Below, piece after piece: positions 8,706-18,161 of a DNA stretch of 64,000 nt; position 1 is the stretch's first letter, and every line of letters begins with the position of its first letter. The translations under genes and the position numbers were made by a program. The DNA is from JANQMX01 sp965247175. Its GTDB lineage: Bacteria > Pseudomonadota > Alphaproteobacteria > Kiloniellales > DSM-21159. The notes below the pieces were generated by a model that saw only the letters and a program-made list of their open reading frames with translations, was not told the origin of the DNA and ran no database searches. Location: assembly GCA_965247175.1 (NCBI GenBank), contig OZ252006.1, positions 1,116,001 to 1,180,000 of the forward strand, in the 5' to 3' direction.

Positions 8706-10922
8706 ATGGCGATCTTAGCTCGTTTCACCACTTATGTCGGCGGCTTCACGGCCGCCTTTTTTGCAGCTTTTGGCCCTCAGGCGATCGCCGCATCGGTCGT
8801 GGCGCCGCCCTCGACCGAGCCCGCAGGGTTGTTCTTTCGCGGCGATACCGCCGACGTCGTCTTCGAGGCGCCAGTGCTGTCATCCGACATCAGTATCGAC
8901 GTCAGCGCCGACATTGCTCGGGTCACCATCGTTCAACGTTTCCGAAATCCCTCGAAGGTCTGGCTCGAAGGCATCTACGTCTTTCCGCTGCCGGAGCGTT
9001 CAGCCGTCGACCGGCTGCTGCTGCGGGTCGGTGAGCGGACGATCGAGGGAGAGATCCTCGAAAAGGGAGAGGCGGAAAAGGCCTATACGGCCGCGCGAGA
9101 GTCCGGCCGGCGCGCCTCACTCTTGTCCAGCGCGCGGCCCAACGTCTTTTCGACCCGGATCGCCAACATCGGTCCCGGTGAGGAAGTCATCGTTGAAATT
9201 GGCTACCAGGATCAGGTGCCCTTCGCCGATGGCGCATGGAGCTACCGCTTTCCGCTGGTCGTGGCGCCGCGCTACACCCCGGCGGCCAGCTTGCCGCTCG
9301 TCGCTGTTCCGCCGCCGCGTGGCGACGAGGGACACTCCGGAGATCGGGTGCCCAGCCCGCAAGCAATCGCTCTATCGCTATCCGCGGTGCAGGGCCGCGA
9401 CCTCTTCGGCCCCGTGCAGCACCCGAACGACGGCGCAATCAATCCGGTGTCTCTCGCCGTATCGCTCGATGCAGGGGTACCGTTCGCCGACATCGACTCG
9501 GCCCATCACGCGCTCGACATCGTGCGCGACGACGACACTTCGGCCCGTATCTCGCTTGCCGAAGGCCCTGTGCCGTCTGACCGCGATTTCGTCCTGACCT
9601 GGCGTCCGGAGGCGGCGGACGCTCCGCGTATCGGCCTGTTCGCAGAAGCGCAGGCCGGATCGTCACATTTGCTGGTCACCTTGATGCCGCCCGATGCCGA
9701 GACCTGGGATGTGTCCGGACTGCCGCGCGACCTCGTGCTTGTGATCGACAAGTCGGGATCGATGCATGGCCCGGCGATCGAGGGCGCACGCGCCGCCGCT
9801 GCCCTGGCAATGCGCCGCCTCACAGCGCAGGACCGCTTCAACCTGATCGTCTTCGACAATGAAACCCACCGCCTGTTCGACGAGGTCGTTCCGGCAACCG
9901 CCGACCATGTGCGGCACGCGCTTGCGGAGCTCGCATCGCTCGATGCAAATGGCGGCACCGAGATGGCCGCTGCGCTTGATGCGGCGCTCGCAGCACAGGC
10001 GCCGGAAGGCCGACTGCGCCAAGTCGTCTTCCTGACCGACGGAGCCGTCTCCAACGAGGCGCAGCTCGCGACGTTCATCGAACGGGGGCTTGGCACGACG
10101 CGGCTGTTCACCGTCGGGGTCGGTTCGGCGCCGAACGCACATTTCATGCGCCGGGCGGCCGAAGCCGGCCGCGGCACCTTCACCTATATCGACCGTGCCG
10201 ACAATCTCGTGCCGGAGATGACGGCGCTGCACGAAAAGCTGGAGCGTCCGGCACTCACCGATATCCGCCTAGACTGGGAGCTGCCCGGCGATGCGGCGCC
10301 TGAGGTCTACCCCGCAAACGTTCCCGATCTCTATATCGGCGACCCGGTATCCTTCACCGCGCGCCTCGACGATGCCGAGGGTAGCGGGTTCGCAGGCAAG
10401 CTCACCGTAAGTGGCCGGCTTGGCGAGCAGACATGGTCGACCGTCGTGCCGATCACTAACGCCCGCAACGCCGCGGGCGTGGCCGGCATCTGGGGCCGGT
10501 CGAAGGTGGCGGAGCTGCGCAACGCTTTCCCGGTGCGGCAGCCGAACTGGGAGGCCACACGGTTGGCCATCATCGACACCGCGTTGCGCTATGGGCTTGT
10601 CACTTCGTTCACCAGCCTCGTTGCGATCGACGAGAGCGAGATCGCGAGACCGGCCGACGAGCCGATCGAGAGCGCCGAAATCGCGCGCAACCTGCCGCAT
10701 GGCATGGACTACGAGAGAATCTTCGGAGCCGAGGCCTTCGGCCCAGGCGGGATGGCACCGGTGCCGGAAGGCGTGCTGCAGAGGGTCGGATTCGGTCAGG
10801 TGATTGCCTTGCCGGCAACGGCAACGCCTGCACCGGCCCTGGTCGTTGCCGGAGCCGTGCTGCTGATCCTAGGCATGATCGTTCTGCTTGCCCTTAGGCG
10901 GCGGCCGGTCGTGCAATGCTGA
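8706..10922 (+). CDS. Marine proteobacterial sortase target protein (VIT and vWA domains)
   Basis: The product has 738 residues. The ATG at 8706 gives a signal-like N-terminus; the longer open frame to 8385 lies over the preceding gene. A VIT domain (about residues 45-200, with WLEGIYVFPLPE) is followed by a vWA domain whose MIDAS motif DKSGSM is at about residue 349. The C-terminus has a sorting signal: LPATATP at about residue 702, a hydrophobic helix, then RRRP. The motif is LPATA, not LPxTG. The next gene, a sortase, overlaps it by 7 bp, so this protein is its likely dedicated substrate. Architecture matches the TIGR03788-type family. Confidence 0.9.
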   Translation: MAILARFTTYVGGFTAAFFAAFGPQAIAASVVAPPSTEPAGLFFRGDTADVVFEAPVLSSDISIDVSADIARVTIVQRFRNPSKVWLEGIYVFPLPERSAVDRLLLRVGERTIEGEILEKGEAEKAYTAARESGRRASLLSSARPNVFSTRIANIGPGEEVIVEIGYQDQVPFADGAWSYRFPLVVAPRYTPAASLPLVAVPPPRGDEGHSGDRVPSPQAIALSLSAVQGRDLFGPVQHPNDGAINPVSLAVSLDAGVPFADIDSAHHALDIVRDDDTSARISLAEGPVPSDRDFVLTWRPEAADAPRIGLFAEAQAGSSHLLVTLMPPDAETWDVSGLPRDLVLVIDKSGSMHGPAIEGARAAAALAMRRLTAQDRFNLIVFDNETHRLFDEVVPATADHVRHALAELASLDANGGTEMAAALDAALAAQAPEGRLRQVVFLTDGAVSNEAQLATFIERGLGTTRLFTVGVGSAPNAHFMRRAAEAGRGTFTYIDRADNLVPEMTALHEKLERPALTDIRLDWELPGDAAPEVYPANVPDLYIGDPVSFTARLDDAEGSGFAGKLTVSGRLGEQTWSTVVPITNARNAAGVAGIWGRSKVAELRNAFPVRQPNWEATRLAIIDTALRYGLVTSFTSLVAIDESEIARPADEPIESAEIARNLPHGMDYERIFGAEAFGPGGMAPVPEGVLQRVGFGQVIALPATATPAPALVVAGAVLLILGMIVLLALRRRPVVQC

Positions 10923-11533
10923 CCCGGCGTCGCGCGGGATTAGCCGCCGGCGTGGCGCTCTGCGCCGCAGGTTTCGCTCTGTTCGGCGGCGCCGGCTACA
11001 TTCACGCCAAGGCATGGTTGGCCGGGGCTCTTCTCGATCATGCCTGGGCGCAACGCCTGGACGGCGCCGGGCCCGCCGATGCGCGGCCCTGGCCGTGGGC
11101 GGACACCGCGCCGCTCGCGCGCCTTCAGGTGCCCAGGCTCGGTATCGACCGGATCGTGCTGGCGGGGGCAAGCGGCCGAACACTGGCCTTCGGCGCTGCG
11201 CATCTGGACGGCACGGCAGAGCCCGGCGCGCGCGGCAACAGCGTCATCACCGGTCATCGCGATACGCATTTCGCCTTCCTGCAACACCTCGGATCGGGCG
11301 ACATCCTGCGTCTCCAGGCGGCGGACGGTGAATGGCAGACCTACCGAGTCACTGGCAGCGAGATTTTCGACGCGCGCATTGCACGCCTCGATACGGCCGC
11401 CGACCGTAATGTCATGACGCTGGTCACCTGTTATCCTTTCGATGCCGTGGTTCCCAACGGGCCGCTGCGCTACGCGGTCTTCGCCGAACGCGTCGCGCCA
11501 GCGGTGGCCAGCCTCTCAAGCGAGTCTCCCTAA
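10916..11533 (+). CDS. Class GN (marine proteobacterial) sortase
   Basis: The product has 205 residues. An N-terminal TM segment (about residues 8-28) anchors it in the inner membrane. The catalytic residues are visible: His in ITGHRDTHF, Cys in TLVTCYPF and Arg in GPLRYAVF. Sortases are transpeptidases that cleave an LPxTG-like motif of an exported protein. The 7-bp overlap with the VIT/vWA gene suggests translational coupling of enzyme and substrate. The attachment target in Gram-negative cells is not known to me. Confidence 0.9.
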   Translation: MLTRRRAGLAAGVALCAAGFALFGGAGYIHAKAWLAGALLDHAWAQRLDGAGPADARPWPWADTAPLARLQVPRLGIDRIVLAGASGRTLAFGAAHLDGTAEPGARGNSVITGHRDTHFAFLQHLGSGDILRLQAADGEWQTYRVTGSEIFDARIARLDTAADRNVMTLVTCYPFDAVVPNGPLRYAVFAERVAPAVASLSSESP

Positions 11534-11717
11534 CAGCAGCGATGGCGGTCTGAGTTCGCTGCCGAGTCGCACAAGACAGGTTGCAAGCAGGAAGTATCGG
11601 CAAGCCCACAGTCGAATAGCCGACTTCCCGTAGTATAACAGCGTGCGGCAGGCAGCCTGGCTCCGGCTCGGGAGGCTTTCTGCTACCTTGCACGGGCACT
11701 GTTTGCAGGACCAGGCT

Positions 11718-13493
11718 TTGGACTACGGCGTTATCTCCCTTTTGCTTGCCTCGCTGATGCTGCTGGCCAGCATCCTGGCGGGCATCCTCAGTGCCCGGGT
11801 CGGGGCGCCCTTGCTGCTGGTCTTCCTGTTGCTCGGCATGCTGGCGGGGCAGGACGGACCGGGTGGCTTCACCTTCGACGACGTGGAAACCGCCTTCCTG
11901 ATCGGCAGCGTGGCGCTGGCCGTCATCCTCTTCGACGGCGGGGTGCGCACCGATGCCGCCACCATCCGCCGGGCCTGGGGACCCTCATTGGTGCTGGCCA
12001 CCTTCGGCGCTGTGGTCACCGCAGGCCTGGTCGCCGTCATGGTGCACTACCTGCTCGGCATCGGCTGGATGGCCGCCTGGCTGATCGGCTCCATCGTCGC
12101 CTCGACCGACGCCGCCGCCGTCTTCCTGTTGCTCGGCCGCAGCGGCATCAACCTGCGGGACCGCCTGCGCGCCACTCTGGAGCTGGAGTCGGGCAGCAAC
12201 GACCCTATGGGAATCTTCCTGACCGCCACCTTCGTCTCGCTGATCAACGCCGGTGCCGATCATCCGGACATCGGGGTGGCACTCAACTTCGTCTGGCAGA
12301 TGGGTGTGGGCGGCGCCATGGGGCTCCTCGGCGGCTACGGCCTGGTCTGGCTGATGAACCGGGTCATCCTCTCAGGCGGCCTCTATCCAATCCTGGCGCT
12401 GGCCGCGGCGCTGCTGATCTTCAGCGCCACGCAGCTGATGGAAGCGAGCGGCTTCCTTGCGGTCTATGTCGCCGGCTTGGTCTTCGGCAACAAGCGGGTG
12501 CGCGCCAGCCAGGTGGTCGGCCGCTTCTTCGACGGGCTCGCCTGGCTCAGCCAGATCGTCATGTTCGTCATGCTCGGCCTGTTGGTGAACCCCAGCGAGC
12601 TGCTCGAGACCATGGTGCCGACCCTGATCATCGCCGCCGGCTTGATCTTCGTCGCCAGGCCAGTGGCGGTCTTCCTCTCGCTGACCCCTTTCGGCTTCAG
12701 CCTGCGCGAGCAGCTCTTCGCCTCCTGGGTCGGATTGCGCGGCGCCGTGCCCATCTTCCTCGCGCTCTTTCCCTTCATGGCCGGCATCGACCAGGGGCGC
12801 ATCTATTTCAACCTCGCCTTCTTCGTGGTGCTGATCTCGCTCCTGCTGCAAGGTTGGACCATCCCCTGGGTGGCCCGGGTGCTCGGCCTCGCGCTACCGC
12901 CCCAGCCGGAGGCGGCGCCGCGCCTCGACGTCGACCTCATCCGGCAGATCGACCGTGATCTCATCGCCTATAACGTCAAGCCGCACAGCCGGGCGACGGA
13001 CGTCCCCTTCAACCAGCTCGAGCTGCCCAAGCGCTCCCGTATCTTGAGCGTCATCCGCGGCGGCGTGGTCCAGCGCCTGAGCGAGATCGAACGCTTGCAA
13101 GACGGCGACTTCATCCTCGCGCTGACACCACCGGAGCAGGCCGAAACCCTCGACCGCTTCTTCAGCCGGCGCTTCGCCTCTACGGCGGCATCACTCGCGG
13201 CCGAGCAGGGCGACTTCATCCTCGATGGTGCCATCACCCTGGAGAACCTGGTGCAGATGTATGGCATCCCCATCGGCCTCTACGAGCCTGATCAGACATT
13301 GGATGCGCTGTTCCACAAGAAGCTCGGCAAGCGGCCGGGACGCGGAGACCGCATACGTCTGGGCGGCGTGGAGCTGGTCGCGGTCGACGTCATTGGCCCA
13401 GAGGTCAAGCGGGTGGGCGTGATCCTGGAGCCCGCCGGTTTCCGGGCGCGCCTGCAAAGCCGCCTGAAGGCTGCCCTCGGCGGTTCTCAATAA
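11718..13493 (+). CDS. Potassium/proton antiporter, CPA1 family (NhaP2/CvrA-like)
   Basis: The product has 591 residues if started at the TTG at 11718, where the first TM segment begins; a GTG at 11643 would add 25 non-hydrophobic residues. There are about 12-13 TM segments to residue ~385, with the Na/H exchanger signature (SIVASTDAAAVF and LELESGSNDPMG). A C-terminal soluble part has a TrkA-C-like domain (NQLELPKRSRI) and a CorC/HlyC-like domain (GDRIRLGGVELVAVDV). This is the layout of NhaP2, which exports K+ for proton at alkaline pH. Its end overlaps the convergent TRAP gene by 7 bp. Confidence 0.88.
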   Translation: MDYGVISLLLASLMLLASILAGILSARVGAPLLLVFLLLGMLAGQDGPGGFTFDDVETAFLIGSVALAVILFDGGVRTDAATIRRAWGPSLVLATFGAVVTAGLVAVMVHYLLGIGWMAAWLIGSIVASTDAAAVFLLLGRSGINLRDRLRATLELESGSNDPMGIFLTATFVSLINAGADHPDIGVALNFVWQMGVGGAMGLLGGYGLVWLMNRVILSGGLYPILALAAALLIFSATQLMEASGFLAVYVAGLVFGNKRVRASQVVGRFFDGLAWLSQIVMFVMLGLLVNPSELLETMVPTLIIAAGLIFVARPVAVFLSLTPFGFSLREQLFASWVGLRGAVPIFLALFPFMAGIDQGRIYFNLAFFVVLISLLLQGWTIPWVARVLGLALPPQPEAAPRLDVDLIRQIDRDLIAYNVKPHSRATDVPFNQLELPKRSRILSVIRGGVVQRLSEIERLQDGDFILALTPPEQAETLDRFFSRRFASTAASLAAEQGDFILDGAITLENLVQMYGIPIGLYEPDQTLDALFHKKLGKRPGRGDRIRLGGVELVAVDVIGPEVKRVGVILEPAGFRARLQSRLKAALGGSQ

Positions 13494-14794
13494 AGCCAGC
13501 GCACCAGTGCAAGCGTGATGCTCGGGAAGAACAACAGCAGGCCCAGGCGCAGCACATCCCAGGCGAGGTAGGGCAGCACGCCGCGGAAGATCTGTGGCAG
13601 AGGCACGTCCTCCGCCACCTTGTGAATGATGAAGACGTTCATGCCCACCGGAGGCGTGATCAGGCCCATCTCCACCGCGATCACCGTCAGGACGCCGATC
13701 CAGAGCGCGGCCTCTTCCGGCGGCAGGCCGAAGTCGAGGCTCATCAGCGTGGGAAAGAGGATCGGCATGGTCAGCAGGATCATGGAGAGGCTCTCCATCA
13801 CGCAGCCGAGCAGAATGTACATCAGCAGCACGGCGGCCAGCACCATGGTGGGGGAGAGCTCGGCCTCAACGACGAAGGCCTGTAGCAAAGCCGGGGCGCG
13901 GGCAAGCGCCAGGAAAGCGCTGAACAGCTCGGCGCCGAAGAGGATGAGGAAGATCATCGCCGTGGTCGCGGCCGTGCCCAAGAGGCAGAGCCGCAGGTTG
14001 GCCCAGGTCAGCCGGCCGCGCAGCAGCGCAAGGATGGCCGTCTCGATGGTGCCGATGGCGGCCGCCTCGGTCGGCGTGAACCAGCCGGCATAGATGCCGC
14101 CGATCACCGAGAGGAAAATCGCCGCCGCGGGGCCCAGAGTGAGCCAGAGCGAGCGGTCCCCCTCATCGGCCGGAACCTCGGTGACCACCTGACGGCGGTG
14201 CCGTAGGGCGGTGACGAAGAGATAGCCGAGCAGGGCTAGGGCGCCAGGTACGAGAGCGGCAATGAAAAGCTTGGCGATGTTCTGCTCGGTGATCAGGGCG
14301 TAGATCACCAGCACGATGGAGGGGGGAATAAGGATGCCCAGCGTGCCGCCGGCGGCCAGCGCACCCGCGGCCGCGTCGGGGGGATAGTTGAGTCGCCGAA
14401 GCTCCGGCATGGCCGTGCGCCCCATGGTGGCGGCGGTGGCCAGCGAGGAGCCGCAGATCGCGCCGAAGGCACCGCAGGCGGCGACCGCCGCCATCGCGAC
14501 TCCGCCGCGGCGTCGATGCAACAACCGGTGGGCGCCTTCGAAGAGATCGCGGCTCAGGCCGCTGACGGTGGCGAGCTGTCCCATCAGCACGAAGAGCGGC
14601 ACGACGGAGAGGGAGTAGCTCGAGAACTGGTGGTAGAGCCCGGTCTTGAGGAAGCTGCTCAGCGCCGGCCAGCTGTTGAGGGTGGCGTAACCGAAGCCGC
14701 CGACCAGGATCATCGCCAGACCGACCGGCACCCGCAGCAGAATGAGCAGCACCAGGACCGCCAGCGCGGTGAGGATCAAGCCGGACTGATCCAT
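13487..14794 (-). CDS. dctM: TRAP transporter large permease (DctM)
   Basis: The product has 435 residues, normal for DctM, with about 12 TM segments. The start at 14794 (MDQSGLIL) lies 8 bp after the small-permease stop; longer frames overlap that gene. Characteristic segments are GGTLGILIPPSIVLVIYAL and LITPPVGMNVFII. With the small permease and binding protein it forms a sodium-driven importer of a carboxylate-type solute. Confidence 0.9.
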   Translation of the reverse strand: MDQSGLILTALAVLVLLILLRVPVGLAMILVGGFGYATLNSWPALSSFLKTGLYHQFSSYSLSVVPLFVLMGQLATVSGLSRDLFEGAHRLLHRRRGGVAMAAVAACGAFGAICGSSLATAATMGRTAMPELRRLNYPPDAAAGALAAGGTLGILIPPSIVLVIYALITEQNIAKLFIAALVPGALALLGYLFVTALRHRRQVVTEVPADEGDRSLWLTLGPAAAIFLSVIGGIYAGWFTPTEAAAIGTIETAILALLRGRLTWANLRLCLLGTAATTAMIFLILFGAELFSAFLALARAPALLQAFVVEAELSPTMVLAAVLLMYILLGCVMESLSMILLTMPILFPTLMSLDFGLPPEEAALWIGVLTVIAVEMGLITPPVGMNVFIIHKVAEDVPLPQIFRGVLPYLAWDVLRLGLLLFFPSITLALVRWLY

Positions 14795-14802
14795 GGCGCC
14801 GT

Positions 14803-15300
14803 CTAGCGGCCTTCCGCGGTCGGGGAAGGCGCTTCGATGGACCCGAGAACCCGCAGCAAGCAGATCACCCCGAGCGTCGCAAGGCCGATCGCGCCGGGCA
14901 CGAAGCCAATCCAAAGCGGAATGGCGAGGATCATGGAGGTCTCACCGAAACGGGCCATGTCCAGCCCACCGGCCACGAGCCGCCACAGAAGACCGAAAGA
15001 AACGGCGGCGAAGACCAGATTGATCACACGGTCCAGGGCCTGCTGCAGGCCCTCGGGCGCCCAGGCGAGGGCGAAGTCGACGACCACGTGGCCGCGCACC
15101 AGATGACAGTAGGGCAGGAAGAGAAAGATCGCCGCCGCGCAAGCCAGCTCGACCAGCTCGTAGTCACCCGGCAGGGGAGAGGCGAAGAGGCCGCGCCCGG
15201 TGATACTGAAGGCTGAGGCCAAGGCCGCCGCCAAAAGCAGCACACCGCCAAAGAGCGCGAGTGCCTCGGCCGTGCCCCGGACAATGCGCACGACGGTCAT
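14803..15300 (-). CDS. dctQ: TRAP transporter small permease (DctQ)
   Basis: The product has 165 residues with four TM segments and the family motif FLPYCHLVRGHVVVDF near the middle. It starts 4 bp after the stop of the binding-protein gene and ends 8 bp before the large permease, so the three genes form one operon. DctQ scaffolds the DctM subunit in the inner membrane. Confidence 0.88.
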   Translation of the reverse strand: MTVVRIVRGTAEALALFGGVLLLAAALASAFSITGRGLFASPLPGDYELVELACAAAIFLFLPYCHLVRGHVVVDFALAWAPEGLQQALDRVINLVFAAVSFGLLWRLVAGGLDMARFGETSMILAIPLWIGFVPGAIGLATLGVICLLRVLGSIEAPSPTAEGR

Positions 15301-15304
15301 GGTA

Positions 15305-16357
15305 CTAGTCTTCGCTGTAGGCCTCGACGAGCTGCCGTGCCGCGGTCAGCAGAGCCAGGCCGTCGCGCCCGGACTCCTCCATCTCTTGGATCCACTGCTG
15401 AACCACCGGTTGGGTCGCCGCCTTCCAGCGCTCCAGCTCCTCGCCCTCGATGCGGTAGAAGCGGTTGCCGCGATCGGCGGCGGCTTGGCGGCCCTTGATC
15501 TCGGCCTCGTCCCAGAGCGCACCGATTTGCCGCGCCAACTCGACGCCGGAGTTGCGGTCGATGATCTCCTTCAGGTCATCCGGCAGGGCGTCATAACTGT
15601 CCTGGTTCATGCCGAAGAGGAAGACCGCAGTATAGAGCCCGCGCGGCCCGACGATCGAGGTATGGCTGTTGGTCAGCTCATGCACCTTGAGCGGCAGAGT
15701 GACCTCGAAGGGCAGCAGGGCGCCGTCGATCACCCCGCGCGAGAGGGATTCGGGCACCGCCGGCACCGGCATGCCGATGGCGCTGGCGCCCAGCGCCTCG
15801 AGTGCGCGGTTGATGACCCGCGTGGGTGCCCGCACCTTGGCGCCGCGCAGGTCCTCCATCCGCTGAATGTCGGTGTCGCGCATATGGAAGCTGCCCGGCG
15901 CGTGCACGTGGACCAGAATCGGTTTAACGCCGGGGAACTCGTCCAGGGCATGACGCTCATAGAAGGTGTGCGCCGCCTGGCTGGTGGCTTCCGCCGAGGC
16001 GGCCGGCACGAAGGGCAGCTCGAAGACCTCGATCACCGGAAAGCGGCCGGCAGTATAGCCGGTCAGGGTCCAGACGATGTCGACCACGCCGTCGCGCGCC
16101 TGGTCGTAGAGCTGCGGCGGTTTGCCGCCGAGCTGCATGGCCGGATAGATCTCGACGGCGATGCGCCCGCCGGACTCTTCCTCGATCTTGCGCGCCCAGG
16201 GCTCGATGAAGCCGGCGTGGGTGACCGACGTGGTGGGCAAGAAGTGATGCACGCGCAGGCGCACTTCCTCTTCCGCCGTCGCCGTCCCCAGGACGGCAAG
16301 CGACAGAACCAGGGCGAGGGGCGCCCATAGATCTCGGCGGGAGGGGAGGAAAGCCAT
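15305..16357 (-). CDS. dctP: TRAP transporter substrate-binding protein (DctP family)
   Basis: The product has 350 residues with a cleavable signal peptide (about residues 1-28, ending GTATAEE). DctP features include the HHFLPTTSVTH strand near the N-terminus and KVRAPTRVINRALEALGASAIGMP, which contains the conserved Arg that usually salt-bridges a substrate carboxylate. It is the first gene of the DctPQM operon. The ligand is not predictable from sequence alone. Confidence 0.9.
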   Translation of the reverse strand: MAFLPSRRDLWAPLALVLSLAVLGTATAEEEVRLRVHHFLPTTSVTHAGFIEPWARKIEEESGGRIAVEIYPAMQLGGKPPQLYDQARDGVVDIVWTLTGYTAGRFPVIEVFELPFVPAASAEATSQAAHTFYERHALDEFPGVKPILVHVHAPGSFHMRDTDIQRMEDLRGAKVRAPTRVINRALEALGASAIGMPVPAVPESLSRGVIDGALLPFEVTLPLKVHELTNSHTSIVGPRGLYTAVFLFGMNQDSYDALPDDLKEIIDRNSGVELARQIGALWDEAEIKGRQAAADRGNRFYRIEGEELERWKAATQPVVQQWIQEMEESGRDGLALLTAARQLVEAYSED

Positions 16358-16620
16358 TGTTGCGTCTCGTCGAAAGATAGCCCTGTAGGCGGCTTAACGA
16401 TTGGTCAGCTTCTCCGCAAGCGCGTGAACCGACTATCCGCTAAACGCCCGGCATTGTCGTCTGGGCTCCAGACCTGCCCGACTTGGTCCTACTTCTTGCA
16501 GCTTGCCGGCCTCCGACGCCTTGAACCGCTAGGAACCAGGAGCATTGCCTGCTTGGATTTGGGATTGACGCGGATTCGCAAACGCGAGACCGTTAAGGCT
16601 CAACACTGAAGGGAGTTCTC

Positions 16621-17001
16621 ATGCTGCGCAAAAACTCCACTGCCGTTCTTTCAGCATTGGTCTTTCTCTCCACCGCGTCTGTCGCGGTGGCACACCCGAG
16701 CCATCAGGGCGAAAGCGGTATCGTCCACGTTCTGTCATCCTGGTCTCACAGTGTTCCGCTCTTGATGACCGGCTTCCTCGCGGCGGCTCTGTTCCTGCGA
16801 ACCCGGCGCGCTTGGGTGCTGGGAGCAGCGGCCACACTGCTGGCGGTCGTGGCGGTCGGCACGCACGCCTTCTATGGGCACTCCTTGGTCTTTACGCTGC
16901 AAGCCGTCGCCGTCGCTGCCTGCCTGGCCGGAGCAGGATACGGCCTCGGTGCAACCTTGTCGCAGCGTCGCGTCGCCAGAAGGGTCGAGAAGACGCGTTG
17001 A
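16621..17001 (+). CDS. Small membrane protein with His-rich N-terminal periplasmic segment, unknown
   Basis: The product has 126 residues: a signal peptide ending about AVAHP, then HPSHQGESGIVHVLSSWSH, followed by three hydrophobic segments and a basic tail. The histidines after the signal peptide and in THAFYGHS recall small HupE/UreJ-like metal membrane proteins, but I see no clear family match. GGGAG precedes the ATG at good spacing. It has no obvious operon partner. Confidence 0.65.
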   Translation: MLRKNSTAVLSALVFLSTASVAVAHPSHQGESGIVHVLSSWSHSVPLLMTGFLAAALFLRTRRAWVLGAAATLLAVVAVGTHAFYGHSLVFTLQAVAVAACLAGAGYGLGATLSQRRVARRVEKTR

Positions 17002-17171
17002 CCGTCGATCCGGTTGCTCCAGAGGCTGACGGCATAGACGACGGCGGCTCAGGCGTGCGCCGAAGGGTACCTGGCCGCCGAGCCGAATCAGACCGAGCCT
17101 TTTCCCTCCACATGAGCCGGCGTTCAGTGGTCAGATAGAGCTGCGCCACAGCAAACAGCGGGAGGGAGAGC

Positions 17172-17717
17172 ATGAACGCGGAGACCTCAGCGGATCCGAT
17201 CCGGAAGCTGCAGGACAAGGATGCGATACGCGACGTCATCATGCGGTTTTGCCGCGGCGTCGACCGCCTCGACGCCGATCTGATTCGCTCCTGTTTTCAC
17301 GCCGACAGCTACGACGATCACGGACACTTCAAGGGCAGCGGCCCCGAGTTCGCCGCCTTCATCGTCGAGGCGCTGCCCAAGTACTCGCATCACACGACCC
17401 ACTCGGTCGCCAATGTGCTGATCGAGCTGGACGACGACGACCCGGACAGCGCCCACTCGGAAGCCTATGTCATCGCCTATCTGCGACGCCGCGATGACAA
17501 GGGCGCAGAATGGCTCGACCTCTTCGCCGGGCGCTATGTCGACCATTTCACGCGCAAGGATGCGGAGTGGCGCATTGCGCGCCGGATCGTCGTGCACGAC
17601 TGGTCGACGTCGTTCGCGCTGGGTGAGGTAAACTTTTCGCTTCCCACAACAGGGTTCGTCCAAGGGCGGCGCGACCGCGAAGATCTGGTTTACAAATCCG
17701 CATCCGAACAGCTCTGA
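17172..17717 (+). CDS. NTF2-like (SnoaL-like) domain protein
   Basis: The product has 181 residues. The N-terminal helix pattern IRKLQDKDAIRDVIMRFCRGVDR and the strands that follow (HADSYDDHGHFKGSG, HHTTHSVANVLIEL) fit the SnoaL_4-type fold, a cone-shaped pocket used by dehydratases, isomerases and ring-hydroxylating dioxygenase small subunits. The catalytic role is not evident. AGGGAGAG lies just upstream of the ATG. Another NTF2-like gene follows 27 bp later on the same strand. Confidence 0.8.
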   Translation: MNAETSADPIRKLQDKDAIRDVIMRFCRGVDRLDADLIRSCFHADSYDDHGHFKGSGPEFAAFIVEALPKYSHHTTHSVANVLIELDDDDPDSAHSEAYVIAYLRRRDDKGAEWLDLFAGRYVDHFTRKDAEWRIARRIVVHDWSTSFALGEVNFSLPTTGFVQGRRDREDLVYKSASEQL

Positions 17718-17744
17718 TGGCGCGCTGAGAGCAGGGAGCGTCCG

Positions 17745-18125
17745 ATGGCGAATGAGGCCGATACCACGTGCACAGACAGCGATATCGACGTTCTGAAACA
17801 GACCATCGAAAGCTGGGCCCAGTCGGTAACCGACCAGGACTGGTCCAAGTTCATCGGCTATTGGGACGAGCACGCCGTGCTCATGCCGCCCGGCCACCAA
17901 AGCATCGAGGGACGCGATAGCATCCACGCCTTCGTGCAGGGGGAGGTCGGGCCCGTCGGCGCCTTCACCTTCACCGACTGGGAGTTCGCGTGTTCCGGCG
18001 CGCTGGCCGTCGTCTCCACCGGCTTTGACGCCGGCACGGTCGCCGGCAAGCACGTCATCGTCCTGCGCCGCCGGCCGGACGGCTCCTGGGCGATCATCAG
18101 GGTGATCTACAACGCCAGCAGCTGA
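17745..18125 (+). CDS. NTF2-like / DUF4440-type domain protein
   Basis: The product has 126 residues. The layout (helix LKQTIESWAQSVTDQDWSKFIGYWDEHAVLMPPG, strand GRDSIHAFV, C-terminal RRRPDGSWAIIRVIYNAS) is that of SgcJ/EcaC-DUF4440-like NTF2-fold proteins. It follows the previous NTF2-like gene closely, so the two may be cotranscribed. It resembles the product at 33571-33981 in its first helix and in the DGxW end. Function unknown. Confidence 0.8.
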   Translation: MANEADTTCTDSDIDVLKQTIESWAQSVTDQDWSKFIGYWDEHAVLMPPGHQSIEGRDSIHAFVQGEVGPVGAFTFTDWEFACSGALAVVSTGFDAGTVAGKHVIVLRRRPDGSWAIIRVIYNASS

Positions 18126-18161
18126 TGCCGGGGACTCACAAGTGCCCGCCAACGGAGAAGC

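Noticed and set aside
15200..16330. A 376-codon plus-strand frame opposite the DctP gene
   Set aside because: It is antisense to a protein with a clear signal peptide and TRAP motifs; its own product has no recognisable features.
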